A stretch of 64,000 nucleotides of DNA from Emergomyces orientalis (Eukaryota > Ascomycota > Eurotiomycetes > Onygenales > Ajellomycetaceae), in contig MOWL01000023.1 of the NCBI GenBank assembly GCA_002110485.1, forward strand, positions 62,001 to 126,000. The letters are read 5' to 3'. Both the position numbers and the translations under genes were made by a program. Shown here piece after piece: positions 60,248-64,000 of the stretch. Below the pieces are notes generated by a model. It made no database searches, was not told where the DNA came from, and saw nothing but the letters and a program-made list of their open reading frames with translations. Every line of letters begins with the position of its first letter. The first letter of the stretch is position 1.

Positions 60248-61516
60248 ATGAGTAAGTAGCAGTGTCTTCCTGAAATCTAACTTCTAATAACATTTGATGT
60301 AGAGTACCATTTCATTCCAGAACGTCCCCATGTCAAGCCTCGCCAAGCTAAACGTGCTCCACCAATGAAGGTGCAACCCGCACCAAACTGCCACGACTGC
60401 CGCATACTGTCCAAGGAGGTTGCGCGTCTCCGAATGCGCGTGCTAGCTTTGGAGCAAAGATTCGGCAGCCTTGGTCAGGAGACCCGTCTAAGGAAGGAGT
60501 CCGGTAGACACGCTTGCCATTCGGAGGTTATGAACCGCCAGGTGCCGCGCTCAGAACAAGCACCAAAACACACCGTCCCCAATTCCCTGAATGCCAGTAG
60601 ACATGTTCCCTGTAAGTCACATCGGCAGTTATATGTTATGATTACTCACGGTTACACTAGGCGAAGGAGTAGACAATTGACTCAGATTCACACAGACGCT
60701 CTTCGACGAATCTAGGAAACAGATTGACAGTCATGTTTCCTGGATCCAAAGACAGACATCTCAGTTCAAGGACCAGTATGTGCTGTTCCATGCCGTGCAA
60801 TTCCCGTGATATGCATACCAAGTGCTAATTGCACGACCTCTCCGATGAGCCCGAACAGATCACTACCTGAGCACAGTCGAGGAGACCAACCATTATCACT
60901 TTCCGAAGCGACTTTCAGCCTCGTTGTAGACAGCTCCACTATTCGAACCCCCCTGCCGGGTCATTACCAGTCTGCATCCTCTGGTTACCATTTGGCTGTG
61001 CATGATTATAATGATGGTTTTCCCGTCAACGGAGATTTGAATATGGGATTTGGTGGCAAGAGCAATCTGTTCTGTGATTTTGATGGTGGAGATTTCTTTT
61101 CCTCTCCCGAATGCGGTCTCCAAGGGCCCCCAGGCGAGACCACCGCTCGAGGAGATGGGAGTGAATTTTCGGGCCAACATCCTGCATCCTCTAGTTACCA
61201 TTCGGCTGTGTGTGATTATAATGTGGGGTTTCCCGGCAATGCAGATTCGGATTTGGGATTTGGTCACAAGAGCAATATGACCAACGGTGATTTTTGCGGT
61301 GGAGATTTCTTTTCCTCGTCCACATACAATTCCCAAGGACACTCCCGGCGGAAGACCACTGTCGGAGGGGATGAGCCAGAGGTTTCCGGCCAATTGCAAC
61401 GACTGCATGACCCAGCCACTGCAATTAATTATAATCACGGCTTTCCTGAATCTTCAGATCCCATTGATGTACTGCTATATAATACACCAAATTTCCGCGG
61501 ATATGCCGCCGTCTAG
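60248..61516 (+). CDS. Unrecognised protein with ~70-residue internal repeats
   Basis: Proposed start ATG 60248, a four-base first exon piece, and a 51-bp GT-AG intron (60252-60302) that joins in phase to KYHFIPERPHVKPRQAK. The next part has a coiled-coil-like segment (SKEVARLRMRVLALEQRF). One or two introns between about 60612 and 60730 are needed to reach the 3' frame, and I could not fix their borders. The C-terminal 230 residues contain two full repeats and one partial repeat of about 70 residues (YHLAVHDYNDGFP, YHSAVCDYNVGFP, AINYNHGFP; also GGDFFSS twice). TAG ends it at 61516. No known domain. It could be a coiled-coil protein with a disordered repeat tail; function unknown. Confidence 0.5.
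60972..61440 (+). repeat. In-gene tandem repeat, period about 210 bp
   Basis: TTACCATTTGGCTGTGCATG (from about 60985) returns as TTACCATTCGGCTGTGTGTG 210 bp later. A third partial unit keeps only the NYNHGFP part. GGTGGAGATTTCTTTTCCTC occurs in both full units. The repeat is in frame. Confidence 0.75.
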
Positions 61517-61710
61517 ATAATGCTAAGAATGTATCTGCTCCCATAATAGTAATGTCTTAGTTATATCGACATCAGGACCCTCTCGAAGGCTTTGTCCAAC
61601 CAAAGTGCTTCCATCGATGGTTTACGGTGACAAGATCAGTCTGGCCTCGCGGCTTCGGAAGCCTCCGTGGTAGCCAGCCGCTACATATGAGCCTAAAACA
61701 TGTCAGCATC

Positions 61711-62505
61711 TCAGCACATAAAAGCGGTGCGGGTTTTCACACACAAGTCTCCACCGGTAGCAGCCACAGATGCCATCTGTCCGGTCTCATCGCCACGCAG
61801 CCCCGTATCATATTCCCAGTCCCATATATCCGTCTCGTCACCCCAAAGGTGGTGACAGGATATCGCCACTACATCCGTTGCCCGTTCTTGTACCATGCCC
61901 CTCCAGTTGTGAGGTCGCCGAATTGGGTTTGGGTCTTTTTGTAGGTTTGATGGCCATGAAAGCTCAGGGTAACTGCTCTCAAAGTCGCTGCTTCCACTCC
62001 GTGCGGCGGATAGAAGAGCAAGAACAACCTAGTTTTCATCAGCGAAGTTGTGATGACAATCGAACAGACTTCTTACCTCATTGGATGGTGCTTGCTGTTG
62101 GGATTTGGTGCTCGCAGCATTCTTCAATACAACCCATCCATCTCCGTGTAGACATTCGAGCACTTGAACTTTTGCGGGGAAATTAGAAAGGTCCAGAAGC
62201 ATCAGACCAGATTTAGTATGCACCTGCTTAAGCAGTGACATGTCTATTGGTATGTGTTCCTGGCCATGATGGCGCGGGGTATCGTCGCGGGGCGGCTGTA
62301 AGAGCCGTAAAATATCGAGCACGTGAGTCTCAGACTTGGCAATAATCTCGGGGCCCTGCAATATCTAACGCGCCCAGTGATTAGGAGACTGCTACTGCTG
62401 TTTGGTGTCCGCGAGCTCACATAGTACCAAGAGAATATTTTTGCCAGGGGCAGAAGCAGAGTCACTAAAGACATGTCCTTTGTCGTCAATGAGCTCATCT
62501 TGCGT
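61711..62505 (-). CDS. Unrecognised gene, at least three exons, 5' end unresolved
   Basis: Exons on the minus strand 62428-62505, 62077-62364 and 61711-62028, linked by introns of 63 and 48 bp with GT-AG borders and phase 0, give TQDELIDDKGHVFSD..., SETHVLDILRLLQPPRDD..., VQVLECLHGDGWVVLKN..., LALLSAARSGSSDFESSY... and end TAFMC with TGA. An upstream exon must exist because the first exon starts at an acceptor (CCCCACAG); I could not place the start. No family recognised. It lies downstream of and parallel to the RasGEF-like gene and could be a separate gene or a continuation of it. Confidence 0.45.
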
Positions 62506-62906
62506 CTGTGGGGCGAGAGCTTTGTTTTGAGGGCAACAGGACTGTGACAAGAATTTTCAAGTTGAAGAGGACTTCAGGTTGATATATAAGTTTTATGTCT
62601 TGTGTCAGTGGTTTTAGCTTCGCCTTGCCTTTTCTCTTTTCCTTTTCCTTTCTCACCCACAAGGCTGGTCTCCGTGCGATGAGAAGTAGGTTGCCTTGTG
62701 CTGCCTCATGTACACCGCTACTTAGTGCATTAGTGCAGTTACCTCAGTGGTCGGTTACAGCTGCAGCCTGCATATATTTCAAAGAAGTGGAAAAACAATA
62801 TTTTACAATCAGCCGCAAGAAGCAAGGGCCTGGGGCATACACTGTGGTATATATATTCTCAATATGCTAAAAATACAACGAACGAAAAAAGCACCGACAA
62901 GAGAAC
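62506..62906. other. Gap between two minus-strand coding segments
   Basis: Contains a C/T-rich tract (about 62625-62660 on the plus strand) and A/T-rich stretches. It may be a promoter, or a long intron if the flanking segments are one gene. No coding exon is convincing. Confidence 0.4.
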
Positions 62907-64000
62907 TTAGAAACAGCAACAGCATGCTTTAAGAACACATCCAATTCGCTCCACGATGCCTACTCCCCGAGCCCCCGGTTCGTATGACATGAAAGCGAAC
63001 ACCTCACGAAGTGAGCAGGTCATCTTTTCCCTACAGGCTTCATACTCAGCCGCTTTCAGACCTCAAACGGACCCAAGATCTCGCAGGGTTGGGAACAAAA
63101 ATGGGAGTGCAGGCCCAATCTGTAACTCATCACGATAGTTCTGATAATTCTTCTCCGAACGCATAATTCGACGCAGCTCTGGCGGGATCGCCGTCCCATG
63201 TCCAGCCTCGCGCATACCGTGGGCTATGGCAGTCAGAGCATGAAAGTTTCGCAGTTCATATAAATGCTTCAGAGGATGTTAGCAACGAGCTGAAGGAAGG
63301 CTTGAGTCAACTTACCAAAGCAAATTCCACAAGCGCGGTATGAAGTTCAGACCGTACCTGAAGACACTCCACAACTTCGTCACACCGATTATTCCAAGAC
63401 AGATTCAACTGTCGCAGGCTACTTCTCTTCAAGAGAATATAATCTTGGAATGATCTCAAATCTTTCCGCGCGGTTGAATCGGCCAAGTCGGCCAACGATA
63501 CAGTGGATGCCGTCAGGGCGTGGAAGAACGAAGTGTCGGTCCGGAACTCAACCGCCGTATTGATGTCCCGCTGTTGGTGATACGTACGTTTATATCGCAC
63601 TTCCAAGATGCCGATTATATCGTCAAGGGATCCAATGACAGGATGACCAAAGAGACGCGCAAGAGGGTTGATGATGAAGCTGGTGTCTACGCAAGCTCCA
63701 TTCCTGCAGCGAACGCCACTCGATATTACTGAGAGGGTGAACCCCCCCATATCGGAAGCGGCCTGCCCAGAGTTAGTACGGAAGCCACACGGAGCGCAAG
63801 GCGACTTACCTCCAGAAGATGGCTCTTAATCTCCTCGTCAGAACATCGCCGAAGCCGGTAGTAGAGTCAAATAGCGAGTATGTCATGATGAAAACGAAAG
63901 GAGTCTATCAAGTCCACCTGTTCTCCAAGTGCTTTTCGGACCAAGGCAGCAAAAGGGACATGTTGAAATAGCGACCAGCTGTAATTATCAATCGCTCTCG
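62907..64000 (-). CDS. RasGEF-like protein, C-terminal part, partial at window end
   Basis: Exons 63810-64000 (incomplete), 63316-63762, 63073-63266 and 62907-63030, with introns of 47, 49 and 42 bp in matching phases. The third readable exon has the strongest signal: HLYELRNFHALTAIAHGM followed by KNYQNYRDELQIGPALPFLF, the order seen in the last helices of Cdc25-type RasGEF domains. The end reads SYEPGARGVGIVERIG. In the first exon a TGA lies at 63868-63870, within RFHHDILAI-stop-LYYRL. Either the gene is damaged, or an unrecognised intron removes it. Upstream domains lie beyond the window. Role, if intact: nucleotide exchange on a Ras-type GTPase. Confidence 0.55.

Overview
The window looks like nuclear DNA of a filamentous ascomycete, most likely a eurotiomycete (inference). 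Its genes have short spliceosomal introns (about 40-105 bp) and encode a fungal Chs5/exomer subunit, the nucleotide-excision-repair nuclease Rad1/XPF and the initiation factor eIF1A. Host genes end in ordinary TGA or TAA stops.

Layout. (1) 1-3360: no supported gene. (2) 3361-12176: compact host segment with CHS5-like (minus), RAD1/XPF (plus, 8 exons), eIF1A (minus, 3 exons), an unrecognised 201-aa protein (plus) and a small 75-aa two-exon protein (minus). (3) 12732 to about 59.8 kb: an island of nested retroelements about 47 kb long. (4) About 59.9-64 kb: host sequence again, with a repeat-containing plus-strand gene, a minus-strand gene of unknown function and a RasGEF-like minus-strand gene running off the right edge.

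The island from left to right: a gypsy-1 LTR and pol tail (minus); copia-A (13019-24779, TSD TGTCT) inserted in that gypsy-1; copia-B (15016-20715, minus, identical 101-bp LTRs, TSD AAATA) inserted inside copia-A; an LTR and gag fragment of family C; gypsy-1 (25995-31567), a chromovirus-like element with a textbook -1 frameshift signal between gag and pol; a 5'-truncated gypsy-2 (to 41775); a degraded gypsy pol spacer; a full-length gypsy-2 in opposite orientation (42746-53813); an inverted family-C LTR; a LINE-type RT/RNase H segment framed by roughly 400-bp inverted repeats; reversed gypsy-1 fragments; and a gypsy-2 solo LTR with a tandemly repeated tail.

Two things stand out. First, gypsy-2 carries an extra 876-codon reading frame between integrase and the 3' LTR. 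Its C-terminal half has the layout of a phytanoyl-CoA-dioxygenase-like 2-oxoglutarate/Fe(II) oxygenase (HxD, distal H, Arg ten residues later), so the retrotransposon family carries an oxidoreductase gene. Second, in copia-A, copia-B, gypsy-1, gypsy-2 and the LINE the long frames are interrupted almost only by TGA, usually where tryptophan is expected. The apparently youngest element, copia-B, has three in-frame TGAs and no other lesion in 1715 codons. Either TGA is read through or decoded as Trp in these elements, or an unusual C-to-T process is at work. Sequence alone does not decide. All function calls are from reading motifs by eye; no database search was possible.
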